Below, one piece after another: positions 1-6,608 of a stretch of DNA of 6,898 nt. The DNA comes from MGBC114844 sp910585855. Its GTDB lineage: Bacteria; Bacillota; Clostridia; Lachnospirales; Lachnospiraceae. Where the stretch lies: positions 1-6,898 of the forward strand of contig CBFFYP010000123.1 in the NCBI GenBank assembly GCA_965646165.1, given 5' to 3'. Below the pieces are notes generated by a model. That model had not been told where the DNA came from and did not search any database. It worked only from the letters and a program-made list of their open reading frames with translations. Both the position numbers and the translations under genes were made by a program. Every line of letters starts with the position of its first letter. The stretch's first letter is position 1.

Positions 1-104
1 CGGTCTGTCTGGTTGGAGAAAGGAAAAGGCAGAAGTCTTAGAACTTCTTGCTTTTTGGAAACCGGAACAGCAGGCTGCCCATCGTTTTCGAATCTGGCGT
101 CCTC
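1..104 (-). repeat. Dispersed repeat, copy A (cut by the window edge)
   Basis: Read on the minus strand, this stretch contains GGACGCCAGA (101-92), GCCTGCT (75-69), then a 60-base block (60-1). The block aligns with plus-strand 6637-6695 at about 42 of 60 positions with a single gap. Shared landmarks, in the same order, are TCCAAA, TCTAAG, CTTCTG, TTTT, CAACC and ACCG. A hairpin AGAAGT/ACTTCT with loop TCTAAG is perfect in this copy, at about 49-32, and is followed by CTTTTCC, so it could act as a weak terminator for telA. The repeat probably continues to the left of the window. Confidence 0.6.
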
Positions 105-128
105 TAGAAAATTTCCTTCCTCTTTCAT
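1..128 (-). CDS. Possible partial reading frame after telA, function unknown (may be repeat-derived)
   Basis: An ATG at 128-126 opens 42 codons with no stop up to the window edge. It starts 6 bp after the telA stop and has a GGAGGAAGG sequence inside the end of telA, about 11-15 bases upstream. This spacing fits a third gene of the yceG-telA operon. The predicted peptide begins MKEEGNFLEDARFENDG and shows no domain, signal peptide or membrane segment that I recognise. Against it being a gene, the DNA from about 104 down to 1 is similar to a non-coding repeat at 6377-6697, and in that copy the matching frame has a stop codon. It may be a small gene overlapping a repeat, or only an open frame in a repeat. 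No function is proposed. Confidence 0.3.
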   Translation of the reverse strand, partial: MKEEGNFLEDARFENDGQPAVPVSKKQEVLRLLPFPFSNQTD

Positions 129-134
129 AATAAA

Positions 135-1196
135 CTAGACCTTCCTCCGGCTTTCAGCATCCTCCCTTATTCTTTCTATTTTCGCTTGATTCTCTGCTTT
201 GTTTTCTTTGATATTTTTTAATATCTGCCTCGTTTCTTCAACTCCATTTATAATTGTCCTCCAAGCAGTTTCTAATGTTTCTGTCTTTATAGAACCGTTT
301 AACGATAGTTTTGCAGTTTCTGCCTGTTCTGTTATATTTTTTATTTGTTCTTTTTTCTTTGCTTCTAAGGCGGAAACGGCATCTGCCTGAATTTTTTGGC
401 GTTTTAATAGAATCGCCTGTGCCAGTGCCTGTCGAAAAACAGGAAGCACAACCAGAAATGCTGTATTGATTTTTTCAATCAGTTTTTTATTATTATATTC
501 TACTGTCTGAATGATAGGAATTGTCTGAACTGCTACCATCTCTGTTATACGAAGATCTTGTATTTTTTGTTCCAGCAGACTTTTTGCCTGCTCTAAATGA
601 AGAAGTTCAAATTGAATATCGTTGTCTTTTTCTATCTCTTTTTGTTTTTGAATAATATATGCTTCTAATTCTTTTTTTCCCTGTTCTCCTGCCAGACTAT
701 ATCGTATCAATCTATGATAATGACTAAGATTTTCTTCAAATACTTGATTTAGTTTTCGATTTGCCTGTTTTATCTCTGCCTCATACTGTTTTAGGCGGAC
801 ATAAATTTTATCTACTTCTTCTCCTATTTTATAGTATTTTTCTAAAATTTTGTCTAATTGACTTTTTCGGTTTCTAAAAAGACCTCGAAATGGTTTTGGG
901 GTATCTTTTATCTCATCTATATCAAACTTTGTCATAATTTCAGATAATGTGCCTAATATTTCACCGGAATCATCAAACTGCATCGAATTAATACTGTTTA
1001 ATATGGTATCTGGTATATTAGAAACTTTTTTAGCTGCCTCTGCCCCAAAAGAAAGAATGGTTTCTAAATGATATACTTCCATCGTACTGACCAGATCATC
1101 TACTTCTTTTGAATTAACAAGCTGTTTTTCTAATTTTTGTCTGTCTGCTGCAATATTGTATGGCTGTTCTGCTGTTTTGCTTAAATCCGAATCCAT
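135..1196 (-). CDS. telA: TelA-like toxic anion resistance protein (YceH type)
   Basis: This 353-residue protein has the length and character of the TelA/YceH family (toxic anion resistance, Pfam TelA). The most typical part is about residues 200-268: a long helix with LEQKIQDLRITEMVAVQT, then QTVEYNNKKLIEKINTA and a hydrophobic LPVFRQALAQA stretch. The protein is largely helical and charged, with likely coiled coils at about 110-215 and 268-350, and has no signal peptide or clear membrane segment, so it should be cytosolic or peripheral. Homologues accompany tellurite-resistance and Ter stress-response genes; the biochemical role is not settled. The ATG lies 2 bp after the yceG-like stop, with GAGGG about 10 bases upstream inside that gene, so the two should be translationally coupled. 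The last codons resemble the arm of the repeat elements at 3518-3670 and 3856-3996. Confidence 0.92.
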   Translation of the reverse strand: MDSDLSKTAEQPYNIAADRQKLEKQLVNSKEVDDLVSTMEVYHLETILSFGAEAAKKVSNIPDTILNSINSMQFDDSGEILGTLSEIMTKFDIDEIKDTPKPFRGLFRNRKSQLDKILEKYYKIGEEVDKIYVRLKQYEAEIKQANRKLNQVFEENLSHYHRLIRYSLAGEQGKKELEAYIIQKQKEIEKDNDIQFELLHLEQAKSLLEQKIQDLRITEMVAVQTIPIIQTVEYNNKKLIEKINTAFLVVLPVFRQALAQAILLKRQKIQADAVSALEAKKKEQIKNITEQAETAKLSLNGSIKTETLETAWRTIINGVEETRQILKNIKENKAENQAKIERIREDAESRRKV

Positions 1197-1198
1197 TT

Positions 1199-3481
1199 CT
1201 AGTGCCCTCTCTTAAAAATTTTATCCCGCCATGTCCAATGCCGCTTCTCTTGAAGATGCTCAAAATCAGGTACTTCCAGATCATAGAGATATTCTCCTGC
1301 CTGATACTCTTCCAAAAGAACTTGCTGAAAATATTTTTCTATACTTTGATATCCGGTCGGAACAAACAATACAATATCAAATCCAATTAAATTTAAAAAT
1401 GCCATTAAAATTGCATCCTCCAAAGAAACCATTTCTTCTGTTGTATTGATATGTACAATTTTTGGATTTTTTTTCGTAAAATCAAACTTTTGAATCATCC
1501 TCAGCAAATCCTGATTCATATTCAATACAGTAGAAAGAATCGTATATTCTGTTCCGTTTTCAAATGTTCCTTTTATTGTCTTTTGTTCTATCAATAACTG
1601 AAGTTTATCCAAAATATATTCCTGCATCTCCTCCCTTAAAAATCCATAAGAATAACTTGGATGAGATTTTATTTTAGTTCTCTGTAATTTTTTATTTTTA
1701 AAAAATTCTGCTGCATATCTTTTTATAGGATTTTCATCTGTTGCCTTGATATAAGGTACTTTTTTAATTAATAAAACATCTTCTGTTAAAAGAGATTTGA
1801 TTTCCAGCCAATAGTCTAAAAGATTTCCATTTTTCACACCAGATACTTTTGCAAAAAGAACCGGAAGATTTACAAAGTTATTTACAATACTAAAATTAGG
1901 GCGATATTTCAGTTCCTGTCCCCATAAAATCTGAATTTCTTCATACATTGTCTGAAGTGTAACTGCCGCTGCTCTGTGGTACTGCTGGTTTCGATAGATT
2001 CCAGAATTTTGATACATCAAAGTATCTAACTCTCTTTCAGCATGATAGGCTGCCGTTGCAAGATGAATTTTTGTATCTTCTCTTGGAAACTGCAAAACCT
2101 CTAATGTATCCTCATAATTTATCTCATAAAGATTACTATCCTGCAATATACATCTTTTTTTCTGATCGGGCACTAAAATCAGAACATCTACCGGCAGACG
2201 AGATAAAAATCTGCAAAACATCGCTTCATTTTCATTCTGACATCCATCCAAATAAATAAAACAGCCAATCTGTGGCATCTTCCAATCAAAAAACAGTTCC
2301 GGCTGATACCGTTTTAACCAGCATAAAAGATAAACTGCCCGATTTTTTAACCGATTGATATTACTGTTTTCCCGTCTTCCCTCTTCTAAAAGAAGATCAA
2401 AAAAAGCCGTGCGAATCACTTGCTGCAATTCGATATTTGCAGTATATCGGATATTCTGATTTGCCAAATCCGCCAGCATTTGTTCTAACCTGTTATAATC
2501 TTTTTTCTGCACTGCAGCAATTTCCTCCACTGTAGGCAAAGGGATTTTTTCTTCTATTATTACTACTTTTCTTTTTTTACTCTTTAATTCTAATTGAAAC
2601 TGATACAGTTCATTTTGATAGGTAAGCTTATCCTCTACTCCATTAATCCGAATCAAACAATTATAAAACAATTTAGGATTTTCTCCTCGTTTTGCACCTT
2701 CTATTTGAATACTGCTAAATCCCTTTTCCTTCATCCAAATATTAGTACAAGGAGATAACTCCGGTTTTTTTCCATAAATATTGCTTTCTTCTACCCGATT
2801 TTCCTTATTTTTCCTATTTTCTCGAACCTGTTGGATTGAAAATCTATCTGGAAACGATACCATACCATCTAACTCCAACCGATCCGACCATCTAGATTCT
2901 GGATCGACTGTTCGATAACTTTGTTCTCCTTTATATTGAAGCAAAATCACATCACATCCCACACAGGACAAAATAACAAGCATCATCAGCTCATAATTTC
3001 CAATCTCTCCCTCATAAAGAATTTTAGCAACATCATTTTCTCCCAGATGATTTATAATTCTTTCAAAATAATAATAAAGCCAGCACATATATTTTATATA
3101 TGCATTTTTCAGCATATTTTCATTCTTTCCATTTCTTCGGAAATAATCCAACGATTGATAGAGAGCCGCTGCCATTTCCTTTCTCTGTTTTTCCTTTACT
3201 CTAGGAAGCCACTTCTCTAAGGCAGACGAAAAAAAACCAATCTGCATTTGAAAATCCAATCCCATTATTTCCTGATAATAACTTAACTTTTTCTCATCTG
3301 GATTTGGAATTTTTCGCTCCAATACAACACCGTTGTACTGTGCCACCCTGTCATACTGCTCTAACAGTTCCTGTACCTGTCCATTATATCCGCTAATCCT
3401 ATAAAAAAAAACTCCTCTTTCCTTTCTCTCATCCAACTTAACAAAAAAGTCCTGCCAGTTCTGAATCCTCTTTCTATCCAA
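1199..3481 (-). CDS. YceG-family protein (YceG_bac), partner of TelA
   Basis: A large soluble protein of about 760 residues, recognised by overall similarity to the YceG family found with TelA (the yceG-yceH pair of Bacillus subtilis; not the E. coli lytic transglycosylase called YceG). Typical stretches are WQDFFVKLDERKERGVFFYR near the N-terminus, ERKIPNPDEKKLSYYQEIMG and NAYIKYMCWLYYYFERI. Three similar units, each a strand, an acidic loop, a helix and a DV-hydrophobic strand, are visible at about residues 129-183, 379-438 and 659-708. No catalytic residues can be assigned. Comparative-genomics work places the family in Ter-type stress systems thought to make a nucleoside-like metabolite; that role is a hypothesis. 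I chose the TTG at 3481 because GGAG lies 6 bases upstream (3491-3488) and the family-like sequence starts there. The frame stays open to a GTG at 3595 and an ATG at 3577, but both are inside a repeat element and lack a Shine-Dalgarno. Confidence 0.85.
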   Translation of the reverse strand: MDRKRIQNWQDFFVKLDERKERGVFFYRISGYNGQVQELLEQYDRVAQYNGVVLERKIPNPDEKKLSYYQEIMGLDFQMQIGFFSSALEKWLPRVKEKQRKEMAAALYQSLDYFRRNGKNENMLKNAYIKYMCWLYYYFERIINHLGENDVAKILYEGEIGNYELMMLVILSCVGCDVILLQYKGEQSYRTVDPESRWSDRLELDGMVSFPDRFSIQQVRENRKNKENRVEESNIYGKKPELSPCTNIWMKEKGFSSIQIEGAKRGENPKLFYNCLIRINGVEDKLTYQNELYQFQLELKSKKRKVVIIEEKIPLPTVEEIAAVQKKDYNRLEQMLADLANQNIRYTANIELQQVIRTAFFDLLLEEGRRENSNINRLKNRAVYLLCWLKRYQPELFFDWKMPQIGCFIYLDGCQNENEAMFCRFLSRLPVDVLILVPDQKKRCILQDSNLYEINYEDTLEVLQFPREDTKIHLATAAYHAERELDTLMYQNSGIYRNQQYHRAAAVTLQTMYEEIQILWGQELKYRPNFSIVNNFVNLPVLFAKVSGVKNGNLLDYWLEIKSLLTEDVLLIKKVPYIKATDENPIKRYAAEFFKNKKLQRTKIKSHPSYSYGFLREEMQEYILDKLQLLIEQKTIKGTFENGTEYTILSTVLNMNQDLLRMIQKFDFTKKNPKIVHINTTEEMVSLEDAILMAFLNLIGFDIVLFVPTGYQSIEKYFQQVLLEEYQAGEYLYDLEVPDFEHLQEKRHWTWRDKIFKRGH

Positions 3482-3491
3482 TTTTTTCTCC
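3482..3491 (-). promoter_or_regulatory. Ribosome binding site deciding a TTG start for the yceG-like gene
   Basis: GGAG at 3491-3488 is followed by six A residues and then TTG at 3481. The other in-frame starts, GTG 3595 and ATG 3577, have no purine-rich sequence at the right distance and lie within repeat DNA. This favours the TTG, which would place the whole structured element in the untranslated leader. Confidence 0.55.
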
Positions 3492-3517
3492 GTCCTATCT
3501 CTATAACTCAAGAGGTC

Positions 3518-3670
3518 GCCGAATCGGAAGCAAGGTCTATTCCGAACCCGCTCTCGCTTAGCATTTCCTATTTTCATAACAGACACATAAGGCACGAAAA
3601 CACAGCAAGACTGTGCCTAAGTGCCGGCGGGAAATGATGACCCTTCACAGACCTTCCTTCCAATTCCGGC
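3518..3670 (-). repeat. Structured dispersed element, left copy
   Basis: A 153-bp element in inverted orientation to the copy at 3856-3996. Its ends pair with each other: 3649-3670 with 3518-3538, with one bulge and two non-identical positions, one of which is a G-U pair on the minus strand. Inside, in minus orientation, the conserved core has CATTTCC (3636-3630) pairing with GGAAATG (3568-3562), a GGCAC/GTGCC inner hairpin, and a small hairpin capped by GAGA (3555-3552). Compared with the other copy it carries extra bases in two loops, which shift any reading frame, so the conservation is not that of a protein. It covers the in-frame GTG and ATG upstream of the yceG-like gene and is positioned as the operon leader. 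It may be a folded RNA or a hairpin-type mobile repeat. Confidence 0.8.
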
Positions 3671-3675
3671 TATGT

Positions 3676-3704
3676 ATACTAAACCACTCAAAAAAAACAA
3701 CCAA
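3676..3704 (-). promoter_or_regulatory. Candidate promoter of the yceG-telA operon
   Basis: On the minus strand TTGGTT (3704-3699) and TAGTAT (3681-3676) are 17 bases apart, resembling a housekeeping -35/-10 pair (four of six matches each). Transcription would start near 3670, at the first base of the left structured element. The rest of 3671-3855 is AT-rich, and I saw nothing else there that I can support. Confidence 0.4.
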
Positions 3705-3855
3705 CAACCCAATACTTTTATCTAACTATTTACAATAAATTCCTGCAAACGCTAAGATCCTGTTCTGTATTCCGATATATGGTAATTTTACAAAAAATAC
3801 ATGTAAAAAGATACTAAACAAGCTCTAACACTCTATTTCTAGACAGGAGTACACA

Positions 3856-3996
3856 GCCGAAAGCCAAAGGGAGTGCTATGCAGGGTCATCATTTCCCGTC
3901 GGCACTTAGGCACGGTCTTTTCGTGCCTTATGTGTCCGCTACGAGGAAATGCTAAGCGCAAGCGGGCCCGGAATAACACTCCCTTTGGCTTTCGGC
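3856..3996 (+). repeat. Structured dispersed element, right copy
   Basis: A 141-bp element bounded by a perfect 20-bp inverted repeat (3856-3875 and 3977-3996), starting GCCGAAAG and ending CTTTCGGC. The core (about 3882-3975) matches the left copy on the opposite strand closely, for example GGGTCATCATTTCCCG, GGCACTTAGGCAC, GTGCCTTATGTGTC and GGAAATGCTAAGCG. Predicted inner pairings are CATTTCC (3890-3896) with GGAAATG (3945-3951), GGCAC (3901-3905) with GTGTC (3932-3936), and GGCACG (3909-3914) with CGTGCC (3922-3927). A small stem is capped by GCAA (3958-3961). No gene follows it on the plus strand, so it is not a leader here. It is more GC-rich than its surroundings. Confidence 0.82.
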
Positions 3997-4049
3997 GTCC
4001 TCCCTTCCACAAATCAAAAATATTATATCACTCTACCCTTTAAAACGCA

Positions 4050-4079
4050 ATAGAGGACATCCCAAAGGATATCCTCTAT
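4050..4079 (-). terminator. Rho-independent terminator of the spore protein gene
   Basis: Thirteen-base arms ATAGAGGACATCC (4050-4062) and GGATATCCTCTAT (4067-4079) surround a 4-base loop. The single non-Watson-Crick position is a G-U pair when read on the minus strand but a C-A clash on the plus strand, so it suits minus-strand transcripts. TGCGTTTT follows on the minus strand. It lies 30 bases after the ssp stop. Confidence 0.8.
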
Positions 4080-4108
4080 CTAATCAGCTAATCAACCGCC
4101 GCTTGTGA

Positions 4109-4327
4109 TTAAACTGATCCGTTCTTCATCTGCTCTTCCTGACGACGAATCATCTGGCGAACCATCTCACCACCGACAGAACCATTCTGTGCAGATGTCA
4201 AATCTCCGTTATAGCCCTGCTTTAACGGAACACCAATTTCAGATGCTACCTCCATCTTAAAACGGTCTAAAGCTTCTCTTGCTTCTGGTACCTCTGCTCT
4301 GTTAGAACCTGTACTATTACTTGCCAT
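4109..4327 (-). CDS. Alpha/beta-type small acid-soluble spore protein
   Basis: A 72-residue DNA-binding spore protein of the alpha/beta SASP family, which coats and protects DNA in the dormant spore and is degraded by the GPR protease at germination. Two family signatures are clear: LDRFKMEVASEIGV (about residues 20-33), which contains the region where GPR cuts related proteins, and AQNGSVGGEMVRQMI (about 46-60). The length is normal. I start at the second ATG (4327) because GGAGGTG sits 6 bases upstream, at 4340-4334. The first in-frame ATG, at 4342, overlaps that ribosome binding site and has none of its own. The gene is monocistronic, with a terminator just downstream. It should be expressed in the forespore under sigma-G. 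Confidence 0.96.
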   Translation of the reverse strand: MASNSTGSNRAEVPEAREALDRFKMEVASEIGVPLKQGYNGDLTSAQNGSVGGEMVRQMIRRQEEQMKNGSV

Positions 4328-4365
4328 TTCATTCACCTCCATAAAATGTCTAGTCTATTAGTTTC

Positions 4366-4429
4366 TCCGACAGAAGCCCGTTTCTTATCTCTGACTTCTG
4401 CTTCAGAATCTTTCTGAACTTCTGTCGGA
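4366..4429 (-). promoter_or_regulatory. Long stem-loop in the spore protein gene leader
   Basis: A perfect 11-bp inverted repeat, TCCGACAGAAG (4366-4376) and CTTCTGTCGGA (4419-4429), encloses a second hairpin directly next to one arm: TTCAGAA (4402-4408) with TTCTGAA (4412-4418). There is no T-run after it on either strand, so it is not an ordinary terminator. It lies between the candidate promoter and the ribosome binding site of ssp, and could stabilise or control the mRNA, or mark a repeat. Confidence 0.55.
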
Positions 4430-4455
4430 TAAGTTCCGTTCATCTATCGTAATCC

Positions 4456-4484
4456 TATTATGTGCAGGATACCTAGAAATATAA
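4456..4484 (-). promoter_or_regulatory. Candidate sigma-G promoter of the spore protein gene
   Basis: On the minus strand, CATAATA (4462-4456) matches the sigma-G -10 pattern. TTATA (4484-4480), 17 bases upstream, is an acceptable -35. The start would fall near 4449, giving a leader of roughly 120 bases that contains the stem-loop at 4366-4429. The assignment rests on these motifs and on the known control of ssp genes. Confidence 0.4.
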
Positions 4485-4567
4485 TGGGAATTCATCCCAA
4501 ACAAAAAACATGACTATTTCAATTTTTTCTTTTTTATCTACAATAGCAACTCTTATTTTCTCTATTT

Positions 4568-6169
4568 TTAATCTAACAGGCAATTTTCTGCAGCAGATTC
4601 CAAAACAAGTCCTGCCTGATAGCGTTTCATAAATGCATCAAACCCGGCTATCTCTTTTGGATCTGGCTGAATCTGACTTCCGGTTTTTCCCTGAAATACT
4701 CGATTTGTTAAAAAACAATCCAATGTTTCATTTTCTTTTTTATAAAGCATAAAAGACGCTAAAAGAGCAATTCCCCATGCACCGCCTTCTCCTGCTGTTT
4801 CTAATACGGATACTGGAGTATGTATGGCTGCCGCAAGAATTCTTTGTCCGACACCCTGTGTTTTAAAAAATCCGCCATGTCCAAAAATTTGATCAACTTC
4901 CACTCCCTCTTCCTGAAATAAAATATCTAGTCCGGTCTTTAAAGCTCCAAGTGCAGTAAACAGATGAACACGCATAAAATTTGCTAAATTAAAGTTACTC
5001 TTTGGTGTCCGCACAAACAATGGTCGTCCTTTTTCTATATTGGTAATATGTTCTCCTGAAAGATAATTATACGCTAACAGCCCGCCGCAGTCAGCATCTC
5101 CTTCCAGTGCTTTTTGATAAAGTACAGAAAAAAGCTGATTTTGACTGACCTGTACTCCAAAACAGGCAGCCGCCTCTTCAAAAATTTTAATCCAATCATT
5201 TAAATCAGAAGTACAGTTATTGCAGTGAACCATTGCTACTAAATTTCCATCCGGCGTTGTTACCAAATCAATCTCCGAATGTACCTTTTTCAATGCTTTT
5301 TCCAGTACAATCATGGCAAATACAGAAGTTCCGGCAGATACGTTTCCTGTTCGCTTTGCCACACTATTAGTTGCCGTCATACCAGTTCCGGCATCTCCCT
5401 CTGGCGGACAAAGAGGAATCCCTGCCTGCAGTTTCCCGCTTGGATCTAAAAGCCGTGCTCCTTCTTCCGTCAATACACCTGCTGGTTCTCCTGCTACTAG
5501 TACATGCGGCAAAATCTCCTCCAACTTCCATGAAAACTGCTCTTTGGCAATTTTTTCATCAAATTGCTGTATCATCCTTTTATTATAATTTTTAGTCTGA
5601 ATGTCGATTGGAAACATACCAGAAGCCTCTCCTATACCAAGCACTTTTTTTCCGGTCAGCTTCCAATGTACATATCCAGCAAGCGTACTAAGAAAGGAAA
5701 TTTTCCCGACATGTTCTTCCCGATTTAAAATTGCCTGATATAAATGGGCAATGCTCCATCTCTGTGGAATATGATACTGAAATAATTCAGTTAATTCTTT
5801 AGAAGCCTGCTCTGTTATCGTATTTCTCCAAGTACGAAAAGGCACTAAAAGCTCTCCCTGCCGATCAAATGCCATATATCCATGCATCATCGCACTAAAT
5901 CCAATCGCTCCTATCTTTTTTAAATCGGTATGATACTGCCGTTTTACATCCGAAGCCAACTGCTGATAACATTCCTGCAAGCCTGTCCAAATATCTTCCA
6001 AATGATAAGTCCAAATTCCATCCTCATAACGATTTTCCCAGTTATATGCTCCCTGTGCAACCGAAGTACTATCTTCTCCGATTAAAACCGCTTTTATACG
6101 AGTAGAACCAAACTCAATTCCAAGCACCGTTCTGCCCTGATCAATCGCTTTTTTTATCATATCGCTCAT
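4568..6169 (-). CDS. FGGY-family carbohydrate kinase, xylulokinase-like
   Basis: A 533-residue sugar kinase that should transfer phosphate from ATP to a sugar in the cytosol. The N-terminal FGGY domain opens with the phosphate-binding strand VLGIEFGSTRIKAVLI (residues 15-30). AMMHGYMAFD (93-102) corresponds to the MHG sugar-site region of xylulokinases. EGDAGTGM (257-264) carries the likely catalytic base, Asp259. NVSAGTSVFA (276-285) is the second phosphate motif. The C-terminal domain shows GHGGFFKTQGVGQRILAAA (430-448) and ETAGEGGAWGIALLA (457-471), the nucleotide-binding part. The length is normal for the family. The first motif has Glu19 where most members have Asp. Motifs do not match ribulokinase or rhamnulokinase closely, so the sugar (xylulose, ribulose or another) is open. 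No pathway gene adjoins it. The ATG at 6169 has no good Shine-Dalgarno; Met4 is an alternative. No clear terminator follows. Confidence 0.9.
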   Translation of the reverse strand: MSDMIKKAIDQGRTVLGIEFGSTRIKAVLIGEDSTSVAQGAYNWENRYEDGIWTYHLEDIWTGLQECYQQLASDVKRQYHTDLKKIGAIGFSAMMHGYMAFDRQGELLVPFRTWRNTITEQASKELTELFQYHIPQRWSIAHLYQAILNREEHVGKISFLSTLAGYVHWKLTGKKVLGIGEASGMFPIDIQTKNYNKRMIQQFDEKIAKEQFSWKLEEILPHVLVAGEPAGVLTEEGARLLDPSGKLQAGIPLCPPEGDAGTGMTATNSVAKRTGNVSAGTSVFAMIVLEKALKKVHSEIDLVTTPDGNLVAMVHCNNCTSDLNDWIKIFEEAAACFGVQVSQNQLFSVLYQKALEGDADCGGLLAYNYLSGEHITNIEKGRPLFVRTPKSNFNLANFMRVHLFTALGALKTGLDILFQEEGVEVDQIFGHGGFFKTQGVGQRILAAAIHTPVSVLETAGEGGAWGIALLASFMLYKKENETLDCFLTNRVFQGKTGSQIQPDPKEIAGFDAFMKRYQAGLVLESAAENCLLD

Positions 6170-6376
6170 CTTATAAACCGTTACTGAAAAATCTATAAAA
6201 AGTTATAAAATTAGTTATTTTTTACTTTTTATCATGTTACTTATTTTACAGTAATTTTCTCCTTCCTTATTTTTCTCATATCTTTCTTGATAAAGAACAC
6301 TGTAACCTGCGTTTTCTTTTTTCTAATTTTTCCATCTTTTGTGTTTGATACCAAAATCTATACCAATCCTTTCACC
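6170..6376. other. AT-rich region upstream of the kinase gene
   Basis: About 200 bases of low-GC sequence without a reading frame. A GGAAGGAGA stretch on the minus strand (6270-6262) is about 93 bases before the kinase ATG and has no start codon at a useful distance. TTACTG (6181-6186) and CAGTAA (6249-6254) form a short inverted repeat. I could not identify a convincing promoter or catabolite-repression site. The region should contain the kinase promoter. Confidence 0.4.
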
Positions 6377-6389
6377 GGACGCCAGAGGC

Positions 6390-6400
6390 GGGTTGCTCCT
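6390..6400 (+). repeat. Target-site duplication, left
   Basis: GGGTTGCTCCT lies directly before the left inverted end of the inserted element and is repeated exactly at 6609-6619. Its form, GGG, five bases, CCT, is close to the GGG(N)5CCC target known for IS231. Confidence 0.8.
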
Positions 6401-6608
6401 CATAGGTGCGAACTTAAGATGAAAGTATAGGAAAAATGCCCAAAATTCAAGGGAAAATAAAAATTGTAAATTTTTGGATGCTTCTCTAATAGAACGTAAA
6501 AGTAGCCATTTTATAAGATATTTTTTTAAAACAATAAAAATGTAAAATTTTAACTTTCTCTTGATTTTATTAGATTTTGTGCAATTTTCGCTTAAGTTCG
6601 CGCCTATG
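6401..6608. mobile_element. Non-autonomous insertion element (MITE), IS231/IS4-like ends
   Basis: A 208-bp unit bounded by 18-bp inverted ends: CATAGGTGCGAACTTAAG (6401-6418) and the reverse complement of CATAGGCGCGAACTTAAG (6591-6608), with one mismatch. It is flanked immediately by perfect 11-bp direct repeats. The interior is very AT-rich and carries no transposase or other reading frame, so it must be moved by an enzyme supplied elsewhere. An 11-bp duplication with a GGG(N)5CCC-like target, ends beginning CAT and an inner AACTTAAG all recall IS231-type elements of the IS4 family. The family assignment is inference from memory; the insertion structure itself is read directly. Confidence 0.85.

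Noticed and set aside
2921..3220. Plus-strand open frame of 99 codons
   Set aside because: It lies entirely opposite the well-supported yceG-like gene. Other plus-strand frames, such as 199-390, 1160-1390, 2056-2259 and 5313-5595, are rejected for the same reason.
3518..3996. Structured elements as a HEARO/OMEGA RNA or group II intron remnant
   Set aside because: The size and GNRA loops made me consider both, but I cannot match the core to either from memory and no associated nuclease or reverse transcriptase gene is present. Kept only as something to test.
3518..3996. Structured elements as an ordinary transposon pair with target duplications
   Set aside because: No direct repeats flank either copy, and the outer arms differ between copies, unlike the fixed ends of an IS or MITE.
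4366..4429. Stem-loop as the terminator of the kinase gene
   Set aside because: No T-run follows it on either strand, it is about 140 bases from the kinase stop, and it lies downstream of the likely ssp promoter.
6180..6330. Catabolite-repression (CRE) or sugar-repressor operator before the kinase
   Set aside because: The best candidate near 6302-6318 misses several key positions, and the short TTACTG/CAGTAA pair matches no operator I know.
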